A stretch of DNA of 64,000 nt from positions 62,001 to 126,000 of the forward strand of contig NZ_JABFDH010000003.1 in assembly GCF_013403975.1 (NCBI RefSeq), given 5' to 3'. Every line of letters begins with the position of its first letter. Positions within the stretch are counted from its first letter, which is position 1. Origin of the DNA: Winogradskyella ursingii. Lineage in GTDB: Bacteria > Bacteroidota > Bacteroidia > Flavobacteriales > Flavobacteriaceae. Of the stretch, positions 43,782 through 52,063 are shown piece after piece. The position numbers and the translations under genes are program-made. The notes beneath the pieces are model-generated. The model worked only from the letters and a program-made list of their open reading frames with translations. It had not been told where the DNA came from and did not search any database.

Positions 43782-46205
43782 TTAATTACTACTGCTTATA
43801 TTTAAAACTTTTACTTCGGATAAAAATTTCCCATCCTCAGTAACACCTTCAATAAATAATTTGAGATTATTGTTGGCCGGATTATAGATAGTAAAAGTCA
43901 AGTTACCATTATGATCAATCTTACAATCTGGAAACCAATCAATCACACCGTAAGTTTTAAAAAAATCATCTTTATACGCTTCATATTTTGGTACGTAGAA
44001 TCTTTTGCTCTCAGAAAATGTTATAGGAAATTGAAATTGTTTAAATGCTGTACGACTTTTTGATTTAATAAAATCTAGTGAAGTGTAAATTTTGATAACT
44101 CCATTAGCACCAAAAAAACCTTCTCCTAATCCATTTTTATTGACAGTTACATAATCTACCGTGTTCATATTGTATCCATAAAAATAGTTTAAATTGGGAA
44201 TAAGCATGTCATCTAAGTAAACAATTGGTGATTGCGCAGAACCAAATAGAGTAGTAGCGAGCCTTCTAACAATTGTAACATTGCCAGTTGATTCATATGC
44301 ATAGTATGTAGGAATAAATGAGTTGATATAATTGGTAAAGGTCATATTCATTCTTCGCTTAGCATCATCAAATACATCAATATCACTGAATGCGTCACCC
44401 TGTAGCCTTTTAATTTTTTCTATTTTAGAATCTCCTTTTACCAATATCTCTTCTAGCATTTGTGTCTCTTTGATATCCCGTAAAGTAAATGGGGATGTTG
44501 ACGTGAGCTCAGAAATTGTCGATTGATTTGTGGGTAAAGCTTTTACACTATAATTATACTCAGGTATTTTGGAAGGGAAAAACTGTAGATATAAATTAGG
44601 TTGGTCTGCTTTCCCTTTTTTATCCGTTGAACTGATGCCCAAACTTTCATCACCTTCAGGATATAAGCTTGAAACTACAAAACTATTATTGTCTTCAGAG
44701 AGGTTTAAGGCAATACCATCATTGTTTTTAAGAGGGTAAACCATGAAATTTTGGTTCTTTTTATTATTCTGATTGGCTTTAAGTAGAATGCCATCTTCAA
44801 AAACAAAATTATTGTCGCTCTTATAATTAAATATAGTATTCCAATTATAACTGCTCCATCCTTGGGTAATCAGTAGATTATCGAGTTCGTATTTTTTTCT
44901 GCCATCTATATCCGTAAAATAATAATGGGCATTTTCAATATAGCCATTAACATAAGGTTGAAGATAAGATTGGGAGATTATATTTTGGTGCTTATGGTAA
45001 GATTTGGTCGCTTCTGGTAAAACTGATATACTAATATTAGAATTTTCTAAAGATGTATCAGCTAAATTTGATATAGGAACCTTAATTTGCATAGAGTCCC
45101 TGATTTTTTTAATGGTTGGTAAATCGGTTGTTAATCGCTCTATGCCTTCATAATTAAAAACCATTCGCTCTAACACTGGTCTATTATTTTCATCAAATAG
45201 CGTTAAGATGTTTATACCAGAAAATAATTGTTCATTTTCAATTGTTTTTACCGTACTTTTCTCGTTAAAGCTAACACCAATACTTTTTGCATCTTTACCA
45301 TTATTAATAAGCAGTTGAAAGCGTTTGCCTCTTATTTCTTCTAGAGTCCTATCATTGGTGTTGAGACCTACAACTAACTTTCTAGAAGTATTGGTGATGT
45401 TAATGGAAATGCCCTTTGGTTGAATATCATCGATTTTAAAATTAAAATCTTTGTTTAAATGGTTGATTTTAACCAAAAACTCTTGGTTCATTTTAGGATG
45501 TAATAAAAACCGTCCTATACCTAATTTACTGGTTTTAAATGTTGTTATTAATTGGTTGTTAGAATCATAAACCGTACCCTCAATATCGGCAACACCGAAG
45601 CCTTCAATATTTTTAATAATTACTCCAACTGTGGTTTTAACATCATCAATAAAATTACCACCCTCAGGTAAAAATTGAGCGTCTAAAATATGCTCTGTTA
45701 CTGTTTTTTTTATAATGGTTTCTTCGTCTGGATTGATGACCTTAAATGATTCTGTATATGCATTTGGCTCATCAAAATTCCTCATCCAATTAGTGTAAGC
45801 ATTAAATGTGTAGTTACCAGAAGTGAATGTACTATCGATATTAAAAACATTGTGAGCAAAGCCATTGTTTATTTTTATGAGTTTGCTTTTAATCACTTTA
45901 TTATTTTCATCGCTTATAGTGCAGTATAAATTTTTTGTAAGCTTTGAAGGTATTTTAAGATCTTTATCAAAGACATAAGCACTAAATCCAATCATTTCGC
46001 CTTTAATGAAAGTACTTTTATTTAGGTGTGCGTATGTGACTTCTCTATAAGGTGCAGCATATTCTTTTAATGAACCTACTACGTTTTCAAAATTTTTTGA
46101 CTGGGCATTCAATGGCTCTGTTACACCACTGGATAGTGCAATTGGTATCAAAAAAATTAGAGCAATTTTTATTTTTAGATGTCTAAATAGGTTAGATAAT
46201 TGCAT
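43782..46205 (-). CDS. Large exported protein with MG2-like domains and TonB-plug-like C-terminus
   Basis: 807 aa. Signal peptide about 1-34 (ends NAQ). The N-terminal half has beta domains of the alpha-2-macroglobulin type (EVTYAHLNKSTFIKGEMIGF at 53-72, DAQFLPEGGNFIDDVKT). The region about 580-715 has VDYVTVNKNGLGEGFFGANG and a GVIKIYTS segment, which match the plug domain of TonB receptors. There is no beta-barrel after it. This family in Bacteroidota is often called a TonB-dependent receptor, yet lacks the pore. A role at the outer face of the envelope is inferred. Confidence 0.8.
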   Translation of the reverse strand: MQLSNLFRHLKIKIALIFLIPIALSSGVTEPLNAQSKNFENVVGSLKEYAAPYREVTYAHLNKSTFIKGEMIGFSAYVFDKDLKIPSKLTKNLYCTISDENNKVIKSKLIKINNGFAHNVFNIDSTFTSGNYTFNAYTNWMRNFDEPNAYTESFKVINPDEETIIKKTVTEHILDAQFLPEGGNFIDDVKTTVGVIIKNIEGFGVADIEGTVYDSNNQLITTFKTSKLGIGRFLLHPKMNQEFLVKINHLNKDFNFKIDDIQPKGISINITNTSRKLVVGLNTNDRTLEEIRGKRFQLLINNGKDAKSIGVSFNEKSTVKTIENEQLFSGINILTLFDENNRPVLERMVFNYEGIERLTTDLPTIKKIRDSMQIKVPISNLADTSLENSNISISVLPEATKSYHKHQNIISQSYLQPYVNGYIENAHYYFTDIDGRKKYELDNLLITQGWSSYNWNTIFNYKSDNNFVFEDGILLKANQNNKKNQNFMVYPLKNNDGIALNLSEDNNSFVVSSLYPEGDESLGISSTDKKGKADQPNLYLQFFPSKIPEYNYSVKALPTNQSTISELTSTSPFTLRDIKETQMLEEILVKGDSKIEKIKRLQGDAFSDIDVFDDAKRRMNMTFTNYINSFIPTYYAYESTGNVTIVRRLATTLFGSAQSPIVYLDDMLIPNLNYFYGYNMNTVDYVTVNKNGLGEGFFGANGVIKIYTSLDFIKSKSRTAFKQFQFPITFSESKRFYVPKYEAYKDDFFKTYGVIDWFPDCKIDHNGNLTFTIYNPANNNLKLFIEGVTEDGKFLSEVKVLNISSSN

Positions 46206-46346
46206 AATAATTCTTTTTGAAAGTTCTATTTCTAAATTTAATGAAATTTATTACTAAGTTGAATTACGTAAGATAATTTAACATCTAGTCGGAACAAGAA
46301 CCTATTTCAAAAAAAGAATGTAAAATGACAAATGAACAAAGCACCT

Positions 46347-47579
46347 CTATTTTCTCAAATTCCGAACCCGCTCCAAAAGCGTAGGATGAGAATAATGCAT
46401 AAATACATAAGCTGGATGAGGCGTTAGATTGCTCAAGCTGTTTTTATTCAATTTTTTTAATGAACTGATCAATGGCTCGGCTTTGTAAGTATTTTTAGCG
46501 TAATCATCTGCTTGGTATTCAAAAACGCGTGAAACATAATTCATTATCAATCCTGTAAGCTCTGATATAGGTGAGTAGAGCAATCCAAATGCTATCAAAC
46601 CAACATGAAAACTAGGTGTTTCAACACCGATGGCATTAGATAATAAAGGGTTAGAAATGAAAATAGATAAAATATAAAGCGTTATCCCAGTGAGTAATAT
46701 AGAAGTGGCCAAATTAATTACAATATGATTTCTTTTATAATGCCCAACCTCGTGCGCTAATACAGCAACTATTTCTTCATCTTCCAAATCATTAACAAGA
46801 GTATCAAAAAGTGTGACCCGTTTTTCACTTCCAAAGCCAGAAAAATAGGCATTGGCTTTCGTACTTCGTTTAGAACCATCAATGATAAAAATCTTCTCGA
46901 GATTAAAACCAACAGATCTAGCGTATGCCGATATTTTGTTTCTTAAATCACCGTCTTCCAAAGGTGTTTGTTTGTTAAATAAAGGCACAATGAGTTTAGA
47001 ATAAAACATATTCATAAATACCGTAAAAGCAGTTATAATTCCCCAAGCATAAAGCCAGAATTGATTCCCTGTTAATTGGTAAAACCAAACGATTAATGCT
47101 ATAATCCCACCTCCAATAATAACCATCATTAATAGACCTTTCAACTTATCTAAGAAAAAAGTTTTTCTAGTAGTTTTATTAAACCCGAATTTCTCCTCAA
47201 TTACAAATGTTTTGTAATAGGCAAACGGTGTGGTAATGATGTCGCTCGCAATCATAATTATTCCGAAGAAAATTAAAGCAATTATGATTGGGTTGTTAGA
47301 ATAGCTTCGTGCAATATTGTCTACATATTCAAAACCATCTAAAAACAAAAAGCCTAATGTTAATATCAAAGAAAAAAATGATGACCACAATCCGAAACGA
47401 TAATTTGTGGCTTTATAAGTTTGGGATTTTTTATATTCCTCTTCATTATATACATCATTTAATTCAGATGGTATGGCATCATTAAAATGTTTGGCATTTA
47501 TAGCGTCAAGAATTTTATCCTTAATAAAATTAAGAACGATGATTGCAATAATGAGGTAAAAGAGTGTTTGTGCTGTCAT
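46347..47579 (-). CDS. M48 family membrane metallopeptidase (Ste24/CAAX-type)
   Basis: 410 aa with several membrane helices. The zinc motif HEVGH is at 276-280, and a third ligand Glu in FEYQADDYA lies near 356. The layout (N-terminal helices, a 'KANAYFSGFG' substrate-strand segment, zinc domain, two more helices) equals eukaryotic Ste24. Ste24 homologues cleave misfolded or lipidated membrane proteins. The gene follows the rRNA methyltransferase gene by 9 bases in the same operon. Confidence 0.92.
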   Translation of the reverse strand: MTAQTLFYLIIAIIVLNFIKDKILDAINAKHFNDAIPSELNDVYNEEEYKKSQTYKATNYRFGLWSSFFSLILTLGFLFLDGFEYVDNIARSYSNNPIIIALIFFGIIMIASDIITTPFAYYKTFVIEEKFGFNKTTRKTFFLDKLKGLLMMVIIGGGIIALIVWFYQLTGNQFWLYAWGIITAFTVFMNMFYSKLIVPLFNKQTPLEDGDLRNKISAYARSVGFNLEKIFIIDGSKRSTKANAYFSGFGSEKRVTLFDTLVNDLEDEEIVAVLAHEVGHYKRNHIVINLATSILLTGITLYILSIFISNPLLSNAIGVETPSFHVGLIAFGLLYSPISELTGLIMNYVSRVFEYQADDYAKNTYKAEPLISSLKKLNKNSLSNLTPHPAYVFMHYSHPTLLERVRNLRK

Positions 47580-47588
47580 TTTTAGTAA

Positions 47589-48389
47589 TTAGTTGTCAAT
47601 TCGTCTTTGCCGAACAGCCTCAAAAATAAGAATTCCGGCTGCAACGGATACATTCATAGAATCGATGACGCCTTCCATCGGTATACTGATATTTTTAGTC
47701 GCTGCATCTCGCCAATCTTGAGATAATCCCGTTGCTTCTGTACCAACAACTATCGCAGTTGGCAGGGTGTAATCTTGTTTGTGATATGGCTCAGAATCTT
47801 GTAAAATTGCCGAAAATACATTGAAATTGTAAAACTTTAGGAATGCAATTGCTTCTGCTGAATCTGCCATGGCAATTTGAGTAGTAAAAACACAGCCTAC
47901 GCTCGATCGGATAATGTTTGGGTTGTACAAATCTGACTTAGGATTGGCAATAATCACGGCATCAATATTTGCAGCATCTGCCGTACGGAGTAATGCACCG
48001 ACATTTCCTGGTTTTTCAGGTGCTTCTGCAACAAGAATTAAAGGATTTTTAGAGGTGAATTGTAATTCGTCCAAAATGTGAGCTTTAGTATTTACCACTG
48101 CTATAATTCCTTCAGTAGAATCACGATATGCCAATTTTTGAAATACTTCTTTTGAAATTTCTATGATTTCAATATCGTATTGCTGCATCGCTTTCGCTTC
48201 ACTTTCAGAAAATAAATCTGGAAAAAACAAAAGGGTTTCAATCTTATAGCCTCCTTTAATAGCAAGAGACAATTCGCGCTTTCCTTCAATTAAAAACTGA
48301 GACTTTTTTTTTCGTTCTCTCGATTTTTCTTTGAGCTGAACGAGTTGTTTTATGAGTTGATTTTGTGGGCTAGAGATTTTTTTAATCAT
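47589..48389 (-). CDS. TrmH/SpoU-family RNA 2'-O-methyltransferase
   Basis: 266 aa. The N-terminal substrate-binding domain (about 1-95) has QFLIEGKREL. The SPOUT methyltransferase domain (about 105-260) has the knot motifs APEKPGNVGALLRTADAAN, VVGTEATGLS and ISIPMEGVIDSMNVSVAAG. It methylates ribose 2'-OH in rRNA or tRNA; which site cannot be told, though the length resembles RlmB/TsnR-like enzymes. It has its own -7 element (TACTTTTG) and is followed by the M48 protease gene after 9 bases. Confidence 0.92.
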   Translation of the reverse strand: MIKKISSPQNQLIKQLVQLKEKSRERKKKSQFLIEGKRELSLAIKGGYKIETLLFFPDLFSESEAKAMQQYDIEIIEISKEVFQKLAYRDSTEGIIAVVNTKAHILDELQFTSKNPLILVAEAPEKPGNVGALLRTADAANIDAVIIANPKSDLYNPNIIRSSVGCVFTTQIAMADSAEAIAFLKFYNFNVFSAILQDSEPYHKQDYTLPTAIVVGTEATGLSQDWRDAATKNISIPMEGVIDSMNVSVAAGILIFEAVRQRRIDN

Positions 48390-48397
48390 AATTAAAG

Positions 48398-48405
48398 CAA
48401 AAGTA
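48398..48405 (-). promoter_or_regulatory. -7 promoter element of the methyltransferase-M48 operon
   Basis: Minus-strand TACTTTTG, followed by CTTTAATTATG, so the leader would be only a few bases. The sequence matches TAnnTTTG. Confidence 0.55.
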
Positions 48406-48468
48406 ATGTAATTTTAAATTACAAAATACGTCCAAACCTTCAACTAAAACCAAAAAAAACACAACTCG

Positions 48469-49266
48469 ATGAAAAAAATCACTTACTTCCTTTTGCTAGC
48501 ATTGTTAATTATAGCTTGTAAGAACGAAAAAAAATCCGAAACAATAATATCTGAATCAGTAAGTAGTGAAGACATCACTACCAGTATTTATCCAGAAAAT
48601 ATTACAAAAGTATTTGATGCCCACGGTGGGATCGATCAATGGAACAAAATGAATATGCTGTCCTTTACAATGGAAAAACCAAATGGTAAAGAAATCACTA
48701 CTGTAGATTTAAACTCTAGGGCAGAACTTATCGACACCCCTACACATACACAAGGATATGATGGAGAGAGCATTTGGATTAATGAAAAGGATAACAAAGA
48801 ATATAAAGGTAATGCACAATTTTATAGAGGCTTAATGATGTATTTCTATGCCATGCCATTTATAGTTGGCGATGATGGCATTATGTATGAAAATGCAGAA
48901 CCATTAACTTTCGAAGGTAAGACCTATCCAGGAATACTAATTTCATACGAAAGTGGAGTAGGTGCTTCACCCGACGACCAATACATAATTTACTATGATG
49001 ATGAATCAGGACAAATGCAATGGTTGGGTTATACGGTTACTTTTGGTAAAGACGGCAAAAGCAAAGATTTTCATTTCATAAAATATAACAATTGGCAAAA
49101 CATTAATGGTCTAGTGCTGCCTAAAAGTGTAGATTGGTATAAGTATGAGAACAATCTGCCAACAGAAAAAAGAAATACCGTAGAATTCACTGATGTTAAA
49201 TTATCAACTGATCCTGTGGACAATTTTATGTTTAAAAAACCAGCAGACGCTAAAACAGTTGAATAA
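48469..49266 (+). CDS. Lipoprotein, DUF6503-like
   Basis: 265 aa. Lipobox LIIAC (Cys17), followed by a Ser/Glu-rich linker. The mature part is a single beta-rich domain with KVFDAHGGIDQWNKMNMLSF and a final LPKSVDWYKYENN stretch, typical of a Bacteroidota family of outer-membrane-lipoprotein-sorting (LolA-like) folds. The DUF6503 label is from memory of this N-terminal pattern. It may bind a lipid or ligand in a half-barrel. Alone on the plus strand, divergent from the methyltransferase operon. Confidence 0.78.
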   Translation: MKKITYFLLLALLIIACKNEKKSETIISESVSSEDITTSIYPENITKVFDAHGGIDQWNKMNMLSFTMEKPNGKEITTVDLNSRAELIDTPTHTQGYDGESIWINEKDNKEYKGNAQFYRGLMMYFYAMPFIVGDDGIMYENAEPLTFEGKTYPGILISYESGVGASPDDQYIIYYDDESGQMQWLGYTVTFGKDGKSKDFHFIKYNNWQNINGLVLPKSVDWYKYENNLPTEKRNTVEFTDVKLSTDPVDNFMFKKPADAKTVE

Positions 49267-49268
49267 AC

Positions 49269-49946
49269 CTAGTTAATCGTATAGATAATATATTCCTCAT
49301 TCCAAAAAAAGCTTTCCTTAGATGAAAATTCTAATTTAGATTCTAAGGTTGCTTTTTCAAGAGGGTTCATATATATTATTGTCATTTTCCTAGGATGCTC
49401 TTCGAGAGATTTCTTTATGTTATTCACAACTTTTTCAAAAATAATTCCGTTGAAAGGATTAAAAAAATGAAGTATTGTATCTTCTTTTTTAAGTTGATAC
49501 GTTGTGGCATCAATATTTAAAACATCTATATTTTGAGATATATTTCTTTTTGATTTATATATATCAATATTCTTCAAAGCGATATCGCATAATTTTTTTG
49601 AGAGTTCTATTCCCTTGACCTTTTTAAACCCATATTCTGCAGCCAAAAGCAATACACGTCCTTTTCCTGATCCATAATCTACAAATGTTTGTTCTTTAGA
49701 GAGATTGAGCCGATTTAAGATGTTTTTTATAAGGATTACATTAATAGCTTGATAATGGCCAGTGTGCTCAGCCAATTTATTTTCGTTTACGAGGTCTTCG
49801 TGAGATACCCAAGCTTCTGTATCTAAACCATACTTCCAATCAAAATAATTATCATATATATTAGAAAAAACAGCATTGTAAGTACGTCTAAAACCGTCTC
49901 TTTTTATCTTAGTGATTGTACGTGTGGTAATGTCTATTATTTTCAT
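49269..49946 (-). CDS. SAM-dependent methyltransferase, class I
   Basis: 225 aa from the ATG at 49946; a TTG at 49958 would add four residues. The SAM-binding motif is FVDYGSGKGRVLLLAAE (about 85-101), followed by KGIELSKKL and a HFFNPFNG strand (motif IV, 'FFNPF'). This matches a small-molecule or protein methyltransferase family resembling DOT1-like or class I SAM enzymes, without a marked target domain. The gene looks more AT-rich than its neighbours. It converges on the lipoprotein gene with a two-base gap. Confidence 0.83.
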   Translation of the reverse strand: MKIIDITTRTITKIKRDGFRRTYNAVFSNIYDNYFDWKYGLDTEAWVSHEDLVNENKLAEHTGHYQAINVILIKNILNRLNLSKEQTFVDYGSGKGRVLLLAAEYGFKKVKGIELSKKLCDIALKNIDIYKSKRNISQNIDVLNIDATTYQLKKEDTILHFFNPFNGIIFEKVVNNIKKSLEEHPRKMTIIYMNPLEKATLESKLEFSSKESFFWNEEYIIYTIN

Positions 49947-50000
49947 GGAAGTAACCAATGTCTGGCTAGTATTAATTAAAATGTCTGAATTGAATTTAAC

Positions 50001-50606
50001 CTAATTATTAATACAATCCAATATCGGGTCGTTCAGTGTATTGATATTTTGATCTAATTCAAGTCTTAGAAATTTATTGATATTATTGGGACAAAAGTAA
50101 TAATACTGATTTTCGGGTTGGGCAATTTCCGCTTGTTCTGAATTTCTATCGTTTTGTACAACATTATATTTTTTAAGTATTTGATACGTTTTTTCGGTCA
50201 ATGGATAATCCTCGTCTATCCAGACAAAAAGTTTCCCGTCTCTTTCAACATATCTAGATGGAATCAATTTGCTTTTATCTCCAATTTGAGATGCATCAAA
50301 TTTGCTCTCAGTCGAAGGATTAGCTGTAATGGTAACTTGAATTAAATTTTGATATGGTAAACCATTTATGAGGCTATAGTTTTTGTTTTTTGGATTATCT
50401 GTTTTTACGGATTTTAAAATCTGTTCTTTATTAACTGAAAAAAGATTACTTGTTTGGTAAAGCGTACTGTTTTTAGAAAAATCTAAAATAGTACTTTCTA
50501 TAATTGTTGAATCTTCCATAGAGAATTCTCGTGTGTAACGTTTTTCCGAATTACAACCTTGTTGAATAATTAGAAATGAGAAGAATATCGTTGTCATTAG
50601 TTTCAT
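50001..50606 (-). CDS. Lipoprotein of unknown function
   Basis: 201 aa. Lipobox IIQQGC (Cys18). The mature part has a domain with an extended 'YQNLIQVTITANPS' strand and a C-terminal CPNNINKFLRLELDQN region. Two more cysteines (in YYFCPNN and LDCINN) near the C-terminus may form a disulfide. No motif points to a function. It is followed by the SAM methyltransferase gene on the same strand after 54 bases. Confidence 0.7.
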   Translation of the reverse strand: MKLMTTIFFSFLIIQQGCNSEKRYTREFSMEDSTIIESTILDFSKNSTLYQTSNLFSVNKEQILKSVKTDNPKNKNYSLINGLPYQNLIQVTITANPSTESKFDASQIGDKSKLIPSRYVERDGKLFVWIDEDYPLTEKTYQILKKYNVVQNDRNSEQAEIAQPENQYYYFCPNNINKFLRLELDQNINTLNDPILDCINN

Positions 50607-50670
50607 AATATAAATTTAATGAAATTTCAAAGTTTAAAATCATTCTCAACCTGATTCTATTTCTCTAGAG

Positions 50671-50702
50671 CAAAAAAAAAGCGAACCGTTAGGTTCGCTT
50701 TT
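50671..50702 (-). terminator. Terminator of the 435-aa amidohydrolase gene
   Basis: Stem GCGAACC / GGTTCGC with loop GTTA. On the minus strand it is followed by nine T. It lies 5 bases beyond the stop at 50707, and also isolates the lipoprotein gene that starts at 50606. Confidence 0.88.
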
Positions 50703-50706
50703 CAAT

Positions 50707-52014
50707 TTATTCTTTTCTGCTGTACTTTTCAGCATAGCGTTTCCAAAGTTCAGTCTGGTGGGTTTCTAAACTAAGTTTTCTGCCATCAATAAAAGCATGG
50801 CTTACTTTGTTGGTTCGCATATCTAACGCATCACCTTCACTTATAAATAGTGTAGCGCTTTTGCCGGCTTCTAAGGTACCGTACATATCATCTATACCTA
50901 AAATTTTTGCAGGATTTTGGGTGATTAATTGCAGAGCTTGTGGTTTAGTTAAACCATAAGCCACAGTAGTACCAGCATAAAACGGTAAGTTTCTAGAATT
51001 CATGCGTTCCATTTGTCCGCTTGGTTCTAAAGCTACTAGAATACCAGCATCTACTAATTGTTTTGCTAATTTAAACGGTAAATCATAGTCATCATCTTCA
51101 GACTCTGGCCTGGTGTGTACTCTTCTTAAAAATACGGAAACGTTATTCTGTTTCAAAAAATCTGTAATGTTGCCAGATTCGTAACCACCAACAATGGTGA
51201 TGTTGGCTACGCCTTGTTCTTTTGCAAAATTAACAGCATCGGTAATCCCTTTTTCATCATCTACATTGATGTACAAATGTTGTGAACCATCAAATAATCC
51301 AGATAATGCTTCATATGGCAAATGTTTCTCTGCCTTTTTTCCTTTATCGTAACTTTTGGATTCGTTAAAGAATTCAGCCAATTCCTTGACTTGTTTAGAA
51401 TAATCTTCATTTGGTTTTAAAGCTGGATCTTCTCCAAGCCACCAACGTCCGCGACTAAAACTATTTGGCCAATTGATGTGAATACCATCATCAGTTTTTA
51501 TGGCTGCATCTTCCCAATTCCAAGCATCAAATTGCACTACTGAAGATGTGCCTGCAATTCTTCCACCACGCGGTGTAATTTGACCTAATAGTACGCCATT
51601 AGGTCTCATGGATTCTACAATTTTAGATTCAGTATTATAAGCGATAATACTTCTTATATGAGGATTATACATACCCATTTCAGATAGGTCGTTAGAGGCT
51701 TTAACGGCATCGACTTCTACTAACCCTAAGGTACCGTTGGCAACAATAAATCCTGGATATACGTGTTTACCCTTGGCGTCAATCATGTCCATGGCTTGTT
51801 TTGTAATTGGTGTTGAAGCTTCAGGACCAATTGTTGTGATCTTTCCATCACTGACAACTATGATACTGTTTTCTATCACTTCACCATTGCCAATGTGGGC
51901 TGTTGCACCTACAATAGCAAAATCTTTATTTTGTTTTGGCGCTGGAGTTTGCTGTGCAAAAGCAATCGCACTACAGAGCAAAAAGCTGAATATATTTATA
52001 ATATTTTTTTTCAT
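50707..52014 (-). CDS. Amidohydrolase-like exported protein lacking the metal motif
   Basis: 435 aa. Signal peptide 1-20 (ends AFAQ). The amidohydrolase framework is present: ITTIGPEAS, the start of the TIM barrel at HVYPGFIVANGTLGL, and the C-terminal QNPAKILGIDDMYGTLEAGK. The position of the metal-binding HxH (normally PGFIDxHxH) reads PGFIVANGTLGL, so both histidines and the Asp are missing. The other metal histidines are not visible either. It is probably a non-catalytic partner of the 990-aa amidohydrolase encoded 49 bases upstream in the same operon. Confidence 0.85.
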   Translation of the reverse strand: MKKNIINIFSFLLCSAIAFAQQTPAPKQNKDFAIVGATAHIGNGEVIENSIIVVSDGKITTIGPEASTPITKQAMDMIDAKGKHVYPGFIVANGTLGLVEVDAVKASNDLSEMGMYNPHIRSIIAYNTESKIVESMRPNGVLLGQITPRGGRIAGTSSVVQFDAWNWEDAAIKTDDGIHINWPNSFSRGRWWLGEDPALKPNEDYSKQVKELAEFFNESKSYDKGKKAEKHLPYEALSGLFDGSQHLYINVDDEKGITDAVNFAKEQGVANITIVGGYESGNITDFLKQNNVSVFLRRVHTRPESEDDDYDLPFKLAKQLVDAGILVALEPSGQMERMNSRNLPFYAGTTVAYGLTKPQALQLITQNPAKILGIDDMYGTLEAGKSATLFISEGDALDMRTNKVSHAFIDGRKLSLETHQTELWKRYAEKYSRKE

Positions 52015-52063
52015 TTTAAATGTTTTATTTTAAACCTTTAGGTTATCTATTTTGTTCTAAGTA

